DNA of 50,175 bases, from the NCBI GenBank assembly GCA_035299505.1, contig DATGWL010000073.1, positions 1 to 50,175 of the forward strand, given 5' to 3'. The notes under the pieces are model-generated. The model searched no databases. It was not told the DNA's origin and saw nothing but the letters and a program-made list of their open reading frames with translations. Shown one piece after another: positions 35,828-44,553 of this stretch. Every line of letters begins with the position of its first letter. Position 1 is the first letter of the stretch. Source of the stretch: M3007 sp035299505. Its GTDB lineage: Bacteria; Bacteroidota; Bacteroidia; Chitinophagales; Saprospiraceae. Both the position numbers and the translations under genes were made by a program.

Positions 35828-37573
35828 ATGAAAAACTGGTTGCTCCTTTTGTACTTTATGCCCAGCATAGTGTCTGCGCAATTGCATGATAACACCTGGT
35901 TATTTGGTTTTTTGAACGATACCATTCTTGAAAATGAAGTTGGTATTCAAATATTAACCTTTCCGGAAGGAAAAATAAAAATAACGCAGAATACCAAACT
36001 GATGCGGTTCAATTTCTGGGAAACAAACACCTCTTTTTCAGATTCAAGTGGCCAGATTCAAAGTTTCACAAATGCCGTTCACATTGGAAATGCCGATTGG
36101 GAAATCATGGATAATGGAGATTCACTCACCAATGCACCAGAGGCTGGTGGAGAGTTATATTCCCAATGGGTACTGATTTTGCCATTCCCAGAACAGCCAA
36201 ACAAACAAATTTACTTTTACGAAAAGGAAGGATTTACAAGCATTTTATCATTTCATGCTACCCATTTGTATTTTGCTATAGTAGATATGTCTGAAAATGA
36301 GGGTCTTGGAAAGGTTTTGTACAGGGATAGTTTGCTGATAGAAGACACCTTGGCAGTCGGCAAAATTTGTGCTACAAAACATGCCAATGGGAGAGATTGG
36401 TGGGTATTGATAAATGAACTAAATACCAATAGTTATTATAGGTATTTAATTAACCCTGAAGGAATTCATTTGATAGGCATTCAGTCCATTGGGGCGACTG
36501 TAATAGAGGGAGTTGGTCAGGCAGGATTTTCACCCAATGGCGAACACTATTTCATTTATAGCACGGTTAGCGCTGTATTAGGCGCATATATAGACTTATA
36601 TGACTTTGACCGTTGTGATGGCTTGTTCTACAACCATCGCCAATATCATTTTACGGAAAGAAATTGGGGGGGGGGAACCTTTTCTCCCAATTCACGCTAT
36701 TTATACATTAATTATTTTACCAAAGCTTTTCAGTATGATTTGGAGGCCTCCGATGTATGGGCAAGCCAGGTACAGGTAGCGGAATATGATGGCTTTTTAG
36801 ATCCCTCGTTTACAACCTTTTACCTAATGCAATTGGCCCCGGATGGTAAAATCTATTCCAGCAGTACCAACAGTGTGACTTCACTTCATGTGATTAACAA
36901 CCCTGATGAACCCGGACTTGCCTGCCAATACCAACAACATGGCATAGAATTGCCCAACTATAATGCTTTTTCCATGCCCACTTTCCCCAACTACCGCCTC
37001 GGCCCGCTCGATGGCTCCGCCTGCGATACCCTGGGGCTTGACAACCTGCCGGTATCCTGGTGGCGTTCGGAGCAGGATACGCTGGATCCGCTGCAGGTGT
37101 ATTTTCACGATTTATCCTACTACGAGCCCACAGAATGGCAATGGAGTTTTGGCGATCCGGCCTCCGGCGTGAACAACAGCAGTCTGGAGCGGCATCCGCA
37201 GCATATATTTTCAGCGCCAGGCACGTATGAGGTGTGCCTGATGGTGGGCAATGTAAACGCCCGCGATACCCTGTGCCGGATGCTCACTTTAGGCAGCAGC
37301 CTGGCAGAAAACCCGGATCTGGATACGCGCATTCAGGTAGCGCCCAATCCGTTTGATTCCCGGCTTTCAGTGGCGGTAAGCAGTCCGCTGGCGCAGGCAG
37401 GTGTGATCAGGCTGTTTGATCAAACAGGTCGGCTCGTCATGCAGGAACGGCTATCCTTCGGCATCACGGAGCTGAATACCGGCCATTTGCCTCCGGGCAT
37501 GTATTTTTACAGTATTTCGGTGCGGGAAGAAACGGTGAAAGCTGGGAAGGTGGTGAAGGTGCGGGGGGAGTGA
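35828..37573 (+). CDS. T9SS-secreted protein with PKD module; composite base composition
   Basis: A 581-residue protein with a signal peptide (1-18, ending SIVSAQ). Residues about 19-380 form an unrecognised, probably propeller-like domain (FSPNGEHYFIYS, FSPNSRYLYINYF, LAPDGKIYSSS repeats) as often found in Bacteroidota gliding and surface proteins. About 420-490 is a PKD module (WQWSFGDPASGVNNSS...FSAPGTYEVCLMV), and the last 80 residues a T9SS type A sorting domain (VAPNPFDSRLSV...LPPGMYFYSISV). A G10 run at 36666-36675 encodes part of WGGG. The first three quarters of the gene are AT-rich and the end is GC-rich, so the two parts may have different histories. Role unknown; extracellular or surface-bound. 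Confidence 0.85.
   Translation: MKNWLLLLYFMPSIVSAQLHDNTWLFGFLNDTILENEVGIQILTFPEGKIKITQNTKLMRFNFWETNTSFSDSSGQIQSFTNAVHIGNADWEIMDNGDSLTNAPEAGGELYSQWVLILPFPEQPNKQIYFYEKEGFTSILSFHATHLYFAIVDMSENEGLGKVLYRDSLLIEDTLAVGKICATKHANGRDWWVLINELNTNSYYRYLINPEGIHLIGIQSIGATVIEGVGQAGFSPNGEHYFIYSTVSAVLGAYIDLYDFDRCDGLFYNHRQYHFTERNWGGGTFSPNSRYLYINYFTKAFQYDLEASDVWASQVQVAEYDGFLDPSFTTFYLMQLAPDGKIYSSSTNSVTSLHVINNPDEPGLACQYQQHGIELPNYNAFSMPTFPNYRLGPLDGSACDTLGLDNLPVSWWRSEQDTLDPLQVYFHDLSYYEPTEWQWSFGDPASGVNNSSLERHPQHIFSAPGTYEVCLMVGNVNARDTLCRMLTLGSSLAENPDLDTRIQVAPNPFDSRLSVAVSSPLAQAGVIRLFDQTGRLVMQERLSFGITELNTGHLPPGMYFYSISVREETVKAGKVVKVRGE
36666..36675 (+). repeat. G10 homopolymer inside a T9SS protein gene
   Basis: Ten consecutive G residues encode Trp-Gly-Gly-Gly within the propeller-like domain. 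Gain or loss of a single G would shift the frame and remove the PKD and sorting domains. It is the longest homopolymer seen in any coding sequence of the window. Slippage is inference. Confidence 0.9.
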
Positions 37574-37619
37574 TGATTGACGATTGACGAGTACATGAGT
37601 ACATGATTGAAGAGGGGGG

Positions 37620-37738
37620 CGCCTACCGGGCGTCAGCACATTTGCCGGGTTGATTTCGCCTGAATAACTAATTGCCGACCAAATACCTGAACCGGCAGGC
37701 GTAGACTGCCCAACAAATGTGCTGACGCCCGGCAGGCG
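37620..37738. repeat. 119-bp palindromic element with 30-bp arms
   Basis: The left arm 37620-37649 and right arm 37709-37738 are inverted copies with 27 of 30 positions equal (core CGGGCGTCAGCACATTTG). The interior carries a second small inverted pair, CGCCTG and CAGGCG. It lies between the convergent T9SS gene and mqnD, bordered by simple repeats (GATGATTGACGATTGACGA on the left, ATTGGATATTGGATATTGG on the right). It has no ORF. It resembles MITE/REP-type intergenic elements and could also end transcription from both sides. Confidence 0.8.
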
Positions 37739-37782
37739 AACCACTTGAACATTGGACATTGGATATTGGATATTGGTTATTC

Positions 37783-38622
37783 TCAAATAAAAATATCCTT
37801 GTCTATCTTCTGCAAAACCCCTTTTTCCTGAGCCACCTGGAACATGTGTTCCACTGCGGCCCGGCCGCGTTCGCCGAGGTTTTCCGTGAAAGGAGTGACA
37901 TACAGTTGAATATGGGCTTGCATCACAGCATCTTCCATTTCCTGCGCGTAGGCACGCACATAAGGCATCACTTCTTCCGGATGGGCAAATGCATAGGCTA
38001 CACTGCGCCGCAAAACACGGTTGATTTTTTGCTGAACCTCTTTAGGCAAATCCCTGCGCACCACAATACCTCCCAATGGAATTGGCATCCCGGTGGTGTT
38101 TTCCCAATGATCGCCGAGGTCCATAATTTTAACCAACCCTTTCTGTGCGTAAGTAAAGCGGTTTTCATGGATGATGAGCCCGGCATCCGCCTCACCCTGC
38201 AGAACGGCTTGCTCCACCTCCGAAAAAACAACTTCGTACTTATCGGTCGCATGGGGATAGGCCAGACTCAGCAGAAAATTGGCTGTGGTCATGGCGCCCG
38301 GAATGGCAATCCGGGCCTGGTTTACTTCCTCTTCAGACAGGGCTCTTTTGGCAATTAACAGGGGGCCGCACTGATTGCCCAAAGCACTGCCTGCATCCAG
38401 CAATACATACTTATTGGTCAGATGCGCATAGGCATGATAACTCAGCTTGGTGGCCAGCAACTCGCCGGCAAAGGCTCGCCTGTTGAGGGCTTCCACATCC
38501 TCAATCACCGGCTCAAAACGCAGTCCCTCGGTGTCTACCCGACCGTGCAGCATGGCTTCAAAAATAAAGGTATCGTTCGGGCAAGGGGAAAAACCCAGCG
38601 TAATCAAAGAATCATTCGACAT
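37783..38622 (-). CDS. mqnD: 1,4-dihydroxy-6-naphthoate synthase (menaquinone, futalosine pathway)
   Basis: A 279-residue protein starting at ATG 38622, directly before the family hallmark SLITLGFSPCPNDTFIF. Also seen are LATKLSYHAYAHL, GNQCGPLLIAK, IAIPGAMTTANFLL, ADAGLIIHENRFTY and LPLGGIVVRRDL-like segments, all typical for MqnD, a periplasmic-binding-fold enzyme that turns cyclic dehypoxanthine futalosine into 1,4-dihydroxy-6-naphthoate. It shows that the organism makes menaquinone by the futalosine route rather than MenA-F. The frame extends 50 residues upstream to 38772, but this reaches into the divergent gene and lacks family resemblance. No other mqn gene lies nearby. Length matches the family. 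Confidence 0.94.
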   Translation of the reverse strand: MSNDSLITLGFSPCPNDTFIFEAMLHGRVDTEGLRFEPVIEDVEALNRRAFAGELLATKLSYHAYAHLTNKYVLLDAGSALGNQCGPLLIAKRALSEEEVNQARIAIPGAMTTANFLLSLAYPHATDKYEVVFSEVEQAVLQGEADAGLIIHENRFTYAQKGLVKIMDLGDHWENTTGMPIPLGGIVVRRDLPKEVQQKINRVLRRSVAYAFAHPEEVMPYVRAYAQEMEDAVMQAHIQLYVTPFTENLGERGRAAVEHMFQVAQEKGVLQKIDKDIFI

Positions 38623-38689
38623 ACGGCTTGAAACAAAAAAAACGGGCAGGAGTTGGCCCGGGGCTATTAAAAAGTCCGCAAAAATGGCA

Positions 38690-38697
38690 TATCTTTG
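38690..38697 (+). promoter_or_regulatory. Candidate -7 box (TATCTTTG) before the SulP transporter gene
   Basis: TATCTTTG matches TAnnTTTG and lies 58 bases before the ATG. At the expected -33 position only TTAA is present, so support is partial. It lies in the 133-base divergent gap between mqnD and the transporter. Confidence 0.4.
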
Positions 38698-38755
38698 TGA
38701 ATACCAGCAGCCAAACACCGTAATCACGAATGTTTGGCCTTGATTAGTAGCGCGC

Positions 38756-40327
38756 ATGCAATCCAATTCCATCCTTCAGCCCAAAAAACTGCATTATCAT
38801 TATCTGGTATGGCTTCGGCACGACCTTCCAGCCGGCCTTACGGTGTTCCTGGTTGCACTTCCCCTGTGTTTAGGCATTGCCCTGGCTTCCGGCGCTCCTC
38901 CTTTTGCCGGCATATTATCGGGCATTATTGGCGGCCTGGTGGTATCCTTTGTAAGCGGCTCCGCATTAGGCGTTTCAGGACCAGCAGCCGGTTTAACCAC
39001 CGTTGTAGGCGCTTCCATTATCGGACTGGGCGATTACCGCACTTTTCTGCTGGCGGTTTTGTTGGCAGGCGCCTTTCAGGTTCTGCTTGGGCTGCTCAAA
39101 TTAGGCACGGTAGCCAATTATTTCCCCTCCGCTGTGATAAAAGGCATGCTGGCAGCCATTGGCATCATCCTGATTTCCAAACAATTACCCATGGCGCTCG
39201 GCTACGACCAGCCCGATTTCTGGACGGATGGGTTCATGGGATTGTTCAGCAACAACCAGTTTTACCGGAATCTTGCCAATTTTTACCACCATTTCTCTTC
39301 TCCTGTGCTGTTCATCACCCTGAGCAGTCTGGGCATACTCGTATTTCTGGCCAACTTTGTCAAACGCAAAGCCAAGTGGCTGCCTTTACCCTTGGCAGTA
39401 GTGGCCCTGGGCATCGGCCTGTATTGGCTGTTTCCTGTTTTACAACCCAATTACGCACTCAAAAGCACCCAAATGGTGCAAATTCCGGCCAATATCTTTA
39501 ATCAAGTAACTTTTCCTGATTTTAGCAAAATCTGGAGCGACACCCGCATTTTTAAAGATGCTTTTACGATTGGTCTGTTGGCCAGTCTGGAAACCCTTCT
39601 TTGTGTGGAAGCCATCGACAAACTGGATCCACTGAAACGCAGAACACCTGTGAACCGCGAATTGCTGGCACAAGGAGTGGGGAATATGCTGTGTGGACTA
39701 CTGGGTGCGTTGCCCATGACGGCCGTAATTGTGCGCGGGGCCGCCAACGTAGATGCCGGAGGCCGCAGCCGTTTGTCGTCGTTTACGCACGGCGTTTTGC
39801 TCCTGCTGGCAGTGGCTTCCATACCATTTGTACTGAGCATGATTCCGTTGGCCTCGCTGGCTGCCATCCTGATGCTCACGGGATACAACCTCACCAAACC
39901 ATCGCTGTACAAACAGATGTTTAGCCTGGGCTGGAACCAGTTTTTACCATTCGTCATCACCGTAGTAGTGGTTTTAGCCACAGATTTGCTGGAAGGTGTA
40001 GCCATCGGGCTGCTCATCTCCATCTATTTCATCATTCGCAACAACTTCAACGCAGAATACCAGATTGAGCAACACCGGAGCCTGGACACCGAACATTACG
40101 TGATCCGGTTGAACTCCATGGTGACCTTTTTGAACAAGGTAAACCTGCAAAACACCCTGTATAAAATCCCGCCATATTCTGTACTCACTATTGACGGATC
40201 GGGCAGCCGGTTTATCGATTACGATGTGCTGGAAATGATCAGCGAATTTGAAAAACAGGCCCACGAAAAGCATATTGAGCTGATACGCATAAACATTGAA
40301 CGCGTGACCGTTACCAACGCACACTAA
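38756..40327 (+). CDS. SulP family inorganic anion transporter
   Basis: A 523-residue membrane protein. After a short cytosolic start the SulP entry motif RHDLPAGLTVFLVALPLCLGIALASGAPPFAGI is clear, followed by GVSGPAAGLTTVVGASIIGLG and the middle region ETLLCVEAIDKLDPLKRRTPVNRELLAQGVGNMLCGLLGALPMTAVIVRGAANVDAGGRSR. About twelve to fourteen helices precede a C-terminal cytosolic STAS domain from residue 430 on (YSVLTIDGSGSRFIDYDVLEMI), which is short but recognisable. The family carries sulfate, bicarbonate or other anions; the related Bacteroidota branch is often paired with carbonic anhydrase, which is absent here. The pseudouridine synthase gene follows after eight bases. Confidence 0.93.
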   Translation: MQSNSILQPKKLHYHYLVWLRHDLPAGLTVFLVALPLCLGIALASGAPPFAGILSGIIGGLVVSFVSGSALGVSGPAAGLTTVVGASIIGLGDYRTFLLAVLLAGAFQVLLGLLKLGTVANYFPSAVIKGMLAAIGIILISKQLPMALGYDQPDFWTDGFMGLFSNNQFYRNLANFYHHFSSPVLFITLSSLGILVFLANFVKRKAKWLPLPLAVVALGIGLYWLFPVLQPNYALKSTQMVQIPANIFNQVTFPDFSKIWSDTRIFKDAFTIGLLASLETLLCVEAIDKLDPLKRRTPVNRELLAQGVGNMLCGLLGALPMTAVIVRGAANVDAGGRSRLSSFTHGVLLLLAVASIPFVLSMIPLASLAAILMLTGYNLTKPSLYKQMFSLGWNQFLPFVITVVVVLATDLLEGVAIGLLISIYFIIRNNFNAEYQIEQHRSLDTEHYVIRLNSMVTFLNKVNLQNTLYKIPPYSVLTIDGSGSRFIDYDVLEMISEFEKQAHEKHIELIRINIERVTVTNAH

Positions 40328-40335
40328 CCTGAAAC

Positions 40336-41013
40336 ATGCACGACACACCTACCATAGTTTTTGAAGACAACCACCTGCTGGCCATCAACAAGCCTGCCGG
40401 ATGGTTGGTGCAGGGCGACCGCACAGGAGATGAAACCCTGACCGATTGGGGCAAACAATACCTCAAAGTGAAATATGAAAAACCGGGGGCTGTGTACCTG
40501 AACCCGGCGCACCGGATTGATCGTCCGGTGAGTGGCGCCGTTTTGTTTGGCAGAACAGACAAGGCCATGGGGCGTCTTACCATCATGTTTCGGGATAAAA
40601 AAGTGCAAAAAACCTATCTGGCCCTGGTTCTGAAAGCGCCTGAACGTCCGGAAGGAGTGCTGAAACACTTTTTGCTGAAGGATGAAAAAAAGAACATCGT
40701 GGAAGTGCTCCGGTTACCCGGAGGCGCCGCTAAAGAAAGTATCACCCGGTATAAATTCCTGAAGAAAATCGGCGGCCTGTTCTTGTTGGAAGTGGAACCT
40801 GTTACCGGGAGGCCCCACCAGATCAGGGCACAGTTGTCGGCCGTTGGATGTCCTATTTTGGGCGATCTGAAATACGGCGCACCGGATCCGCTACCGGATG
40901 CTTCTATCGGACTGCATTGCCACAGCATGGAACTCATCCACCCGGTTCGGCAGGAGCCAATAGCCATACATGCTCCGTTGCCGGAAACGGATTGGTGGGC
41001 AGGCGTTTTGTAA
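40336..41013 (+). CDS. RluA-family RNA pseudouridine synthase
   Basis: A 225-residue protein, compact compared with RluC/RluD because the N-terminal S4 domain is missing. The catalytic motif is AHRIDRPVSGAVLFGR with Asp62; KVQKTYLALV and VEPVTGRPHQIRAQLSAVGCPILGDLKYGA complete the family pattern. Such enzymes isomerise uridine to pseudouridine in rRNA or tRNA; this short type resembles the RluA/TruC group but the target base is not predictable. It sits 8 bases after the SulP transporter gene, probably on the same transcript, with no obvious link in function. Confidence 0.93.
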   Translation: MHDTPTIVFEDNHLLAINKPAGWLVQGDRTGDETLTDWGKQYLKVKYEKPGAVYLNPAHRIDRPVSGAVLFGRTDKAMGRLTIMFRDKKVQKTYLALVLKAPERPEGVLKHFLLKDEKKNIVEVLRLPGGAAKESITRYKFLKKIGGLFLLEVEPVTGRPHQIRAQLSAVGCPILGDLKYGAPDPLPDASIGLHCHSMELIHPVRQEPIAIHAPLPETDWWAGVL

Positions 41014-41127
41014 CCCCTTCAGGGTAATTTAACGTTTCAGAAAGTGCTATTCCCCGACTTTAACCCTTTCTGGCACCGATTTTGGATACTTCCAGGTATC
41101 AGTTTAATCATTTAATCCTTTCCGACC

Positions 41128-44100
41128 TTGACTCAAAATCCGATTACCAGCCGGCAACTGCGCCGGCTCAGCAGTTTTATTTTAGCCTTAGTTGCTGCAG
41201 CCACTTGTCTGCATGCACAATGCTCCCTGTCCTGCAATCAGGGAATGCAGGTTTCGCTGGATAACTCCGGCCAGGCGCTCATCACACCTTTGATGATTTC
41301 ACCCAATGCCGGCAACTCCTGCCCGGGCAACCTCACTGTTACGCTTTACAACCAATTTGGTCAGGTACTACCCAACCCCATTACCTGCAACCAAATCGGC
41401 CAAACGGTAACCGCCCGGGTGAAACATACCGCCTCCGGCAACTCCTGCAATGGTACCCTGGAGGTTTTTGACGCGCTGCCACCAGTATTAAGTCAGTGCA
41501 CCGACAAGTTTGTTTTTTGCCATGAAGATCCTTCACCGGCAAACATTGGATACCCGGTGGCCACGGATAACTGTACGCCTTCCGGGCAACTGAATACCAA
41601 CTTTGTAGATATAGAAACTTCCTTGCCTTGCGGAACGGTGCAAAACGGGATGCCGGTGTTGAAACGCATAGACCGCCAATGGACCGTTTCTGATGATCAT
41701 GGCAACAGCAATACTTGTTTGCAACGGGTGTGGTTGAAACATATTACCCAGGCTGACATCACGTTCCCACCCAACCTCGACAATATTTCCTCGCCCGCGC
41801 TTGCATGTGGTCAAGACCCGGAAGATTTGGCACTGACAGGGCAGCCAACAGCCAACGGCGTACCCATTGAGGCTTCTCCGGAATGTGAAATGGGTGTAAC
41901 CTTCTCCGATCAGCTGATCCAGCACTGCGCACCGGGGGGATTCACCGTGCTGCGCAACTGGACCGCTATAGATTTTTGCTCCGGAACCTTTAGCAACAGG
42001 ATACAAATCATCCGGGTGGAAGATACCCAGGCCCCTACCCTGCTGGCCCCCGATCCATTTGAAGTAGGTACCGATGGGTTTTTGTGCAGTGGAACGGTAC
42101 TCATTCCTGCCGCTACTGCCACCGATAACTGCTCTTCCATTACCGTTACGCCAAGTTGGGACTTCGGGAGTGGTTATGGTCCGTTTTACGGCATTCCTGA
42201 AGGTCAGCATCTGATAACCTACACCGCAGAAGATGCCTGTGGCAATCAATCCACAGCAACAACACAGGTAACCGTACTCGATAATACCCCGCCACAGGCA
42301 ATTTGCTCTGCCGATTTGCAGGTGGCGCTTTCTACCAATGGGCTGGGCTTGGTGCAGGCCGCTACCATTGATGCCGGCAGTTTCGACAACTGTAGTCCGG
42401 TTTTTCTGAGCATAAGCCGGGATGGGGTGGAATTCCAGCCTCAGATTCAGGTGAATTGCCAGGATCTGGGTAGTCCGCTGCTGCTGACTTTGCGTGTGCT
42501 GGATGCCTCAGGACTGGAAAACTTTTGCGAAACAGAGGTTAATGTGCGCGACTTCCTGAAACCAAGCCTGGTTTGTCCGCCTAGTTTGAGCCTGAATTGC
42601 CTGCAGGATTACAACAATATCGGACTGACCGGACAAGCAGTTGGGAGCGATAACTGTGCTTTACAAAGCATTACCTATCAGGATATTAGCAACATTCAAC
42701 CCTGTAACATTGGAAGCCTGACCCGTTGGTGGACAGCCACAGATGCTGCCGGCAATACCAAAAGTTGCAGTCAACTGATCAGCGTGGAGGTTGTGAACGG
42801 AGCCACGGTTGCCTTCCCTCAGGATGTGTTACTGCAGTCCTGCGCCCAGCCAACTGATCTGGAGCCACTGGCCACCGGCCAACCACTCATTGGCGGCCAA
42901 ACATGTTCACCACTTTCTGTCAATTACACCGATCAGGTTTTCAATGCTCCGGCGCCTTCCTGTTACCGCATTTTCCGGCACTGGAAGGTCATTGATCATT
43001 GTATTTACAATCCTAACGGCGGCAGTGCAGGTATTTGGGAGCATACTCAACTTATTGATGTACAAGACCAAACAGCACCTCAATTGGTATTGCCTTCAGA
43101 CTTCACGATACAGGCAGATGCTGTCACGCAACAAGCCGTGGTGAGTTTGCCGGATGTAGAAGCCCTGGATTGCAGTGCTATTCAGTTTTTACAGCACAAC
43201 AGCGCCTTTTCCAGCAATCCCCTGAATGCCTCTGGTGCGTATCCGGTTGGCGAACACTGGATTACTTTCAGCGCCATGGATGCCTGTGGAAACCAGGCAC
43301 AACAAACCCTGTTTATCAAGGTAACGCCCGCTTATGTGCCAGATCCGGTTTGGCAGGTTGGCGGACAACTGCACAACGAGGCCGGAATCCCGGTACGCAA
43401 CGTGCCGGTCATGTTGTTTGCCGACGGTTTTTATGCCGAAACGAGTGCGGATACCAATGGCGTTTTCGTGTTTGATGATGTACCAGACAGCCTGGACTAC
43501 ACCCTGCAGCCTTTTAATAATGCCAACTGGCGCAACGGAGTGACTACCTATGATTTGGTGCTCATTTCCAAACATATTCTGGGCCTTGAGCCGCTGAATT
43601 CGCCGTTCCGGATGCTTGCAGCAGATGCCAATCTTTCCGGTTCAATCACCACTTTTGATATTTTGCAGTTGCGCAAACTCATTTTGGGCATTACAGATTC
43701 TTTACCCAACAACCAATCCTGGCGGTTTGTGCGCGGCGGATATGTTTTTCCTGATTCTCTGAATCCTTTTACCCAACCGGTTCCGGAGCAAATACTCCTG
43801 CCGGCCCTGCATCAACCACAGTTTGGACAAGATTTTACAGGTATTAAAATTGGAGACGTGAACGGCAGCTCCAATCCGGCTGAAGCCCGGGAGTTGCGCG
43901 ATACGCTCTACCTGGCGTATGCAGATCAACAGGTGCATGCCGGCCAAGTGCTGGAGGTACCTGTTGTACTGGGCGGATGGGCTCAAACAGATGGATTTCA
44001 GTTCGGTTTGCGTGTAAATCCGGCACAATTCGAGGTGTTAAATCCCAAATTTGAACAGCCACAATGGCTGAATGAAACACATGTCAACCAGGCAAAAAAT

Positions 44101-44553
44101 CAGGTCTTGCGCTTTAGCTGGAACCAGCCTTATGGAAGTGCAACGCCTCAGCACGACACCCTTTTTCGACTGAAATTACGGGCTAAAACGGATGGAACCC
44201 TGGCCGGGGCAATTACCCTGGACCACAACGATATGGCCGCTGAAGCTTACACGCCTGCAGGCGATTTTGCCCTGGGACTGCGGCAGACTACACCGGATAT
44301 TGCGTTGACGGAAACCCTGAAGATGTTCCCCAATCCTTCAACCGGCACATTCTTTATCCAAAATCCGCATCCAGGACAGGAGATGGACTGCCGGGTATAT
44401 AACCAGTTGGGGCAATTGGTTTGGGAACAATCCGGGAATACAGCTGAATTGATTCAGGTACAACTTTCAACGCCTGAAAGTCAATTGTGCCGGGTGGAAT
44501 GCAGTAGCCAGGAACACACCTATACCGGAAAGGTATTGGTGCAAAAGCGCTGA
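41128..44553 (+). CDS. Large T9SS-secreted protein with HYR-like modules and dockerin-like repeat
   Basis: A 1141-residue protein. The only usable start is TTG 41128: a stop codon lies 15 bases upstream in frame, and residues 1-30 give a good signal peptide (RRLSSFILALVAAATCLHAQ). The body consists of repeated Cys-bearing HYR/Ig-like modules (for example DNCSSITVTPSWDFGSG...AEDACGNQSTATTQVTVLD and FSAMDACGNQAQQ). About residues 745-800 form a CarboxypepD_reg-like module (EAGIPVRNVPVMLFADG). About 800-860 show two dockerin/EF-hand-like units, VLISKHILGLE and DANLSGSITTFDILQLRKLILG. The C-terminal 80 residues are a T9SS type A sorting domain (MFPNPSTGTFFIQNP). It would be a surface or secreted protein of unknown role. 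Its stop codon abuts the stop of the opposite gene with no spacer. Confidence 0.88.
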   Translation: MTQNPITSRQLRRLSSFILALVAAATCLHAQCSLSCNQGMQVSLDNSGQALITPLMISPNAGNSCPGNLTVTLYNQFGQVLPNPITCNQIGQTVTARVKHTASGNSCNGTLEVFDALPPVLSQCTDKFVFCHEDPSPANIGYPVATDNCTPSGQLNTNFVDIETSLPCGTVQNGMPVLKRIDRQWTVSDDHGNSNTCLQRVWLKHITQADITFPPNLDNISSPALACGQDPEDLALTGQPTANGVPIEASPECEMGVTFSDQLIQHCAPGGFTVLRNWTAIDFCSGTFSNRIQIIRVEDTQAPTLLAPDPFEVGTDGFLCSGTVLIPAATATDNCSSITVTPSWDFGSGYGPFYGIPEGQHLITYTAEDACGNQSTATTQVTVLDNTPPQAICSADLQVALSTNGLGLVQAATIDAGSFDNCSPVFLSISRDGVEFQPQIQVNCQDLGSPLLLTLRVLDASGLENFCETEVNVRDFLKPSLVCPPSLSLNCLQDYNNIGLTGQAVGSDNCALQSITYQDISNIQPCNIGSLTRWWTATDAAGNTKSCSQLISVEVVNGATVAFPQDVLLQSCAQPTDLEPLATGQPLIGGQTCSPLSVNYTDQVFNAPAPSCYRIFRHWKVIDHCIYNPNGGSAGIWEHTQLIDVQDQTAPQLVLPSDFTIQADAVTQQAVVSLPDVEALDCSAIQFLQHNSAFSSNPLNASGAYPVGEHWITFSAMDACGNQAQQTLFIKVTPAYVPDPVWQVGGQLHNEAGIPVRNVPVMLFADGFYAETSADTNGVFVFDDVPDSLDYTLQPFNNANWRNGVTTYDLVLISKHILGLEPLNSPFRMLAADANLSGSITTFDILQLRKLILGITDSLPNNQSWRFVRGGYVFPDSLNPFTQPVPEQILLPALHQPQFGQDFTGIKIGDVNGSSNPAEARELRDTLYLAYADQQVHAGQVLEVPVVLGGWAQTDGFQFGLRVNPAQFEVLNPKFEQPQWLNETHVNQAKNQVLRFSWNQPYGSATPQHDTLFRLKLRAKTDGTLAGAITLDHNDMAAEAYTPAGDFALGLRQTTPDIALTETLKMFPNPSTGTFFIQNPHPGQEMDCRVYNQLGQLVWEQSGNTAELIQVQLSTPESQLCRVECSSQEHTYTGKVLVQKR

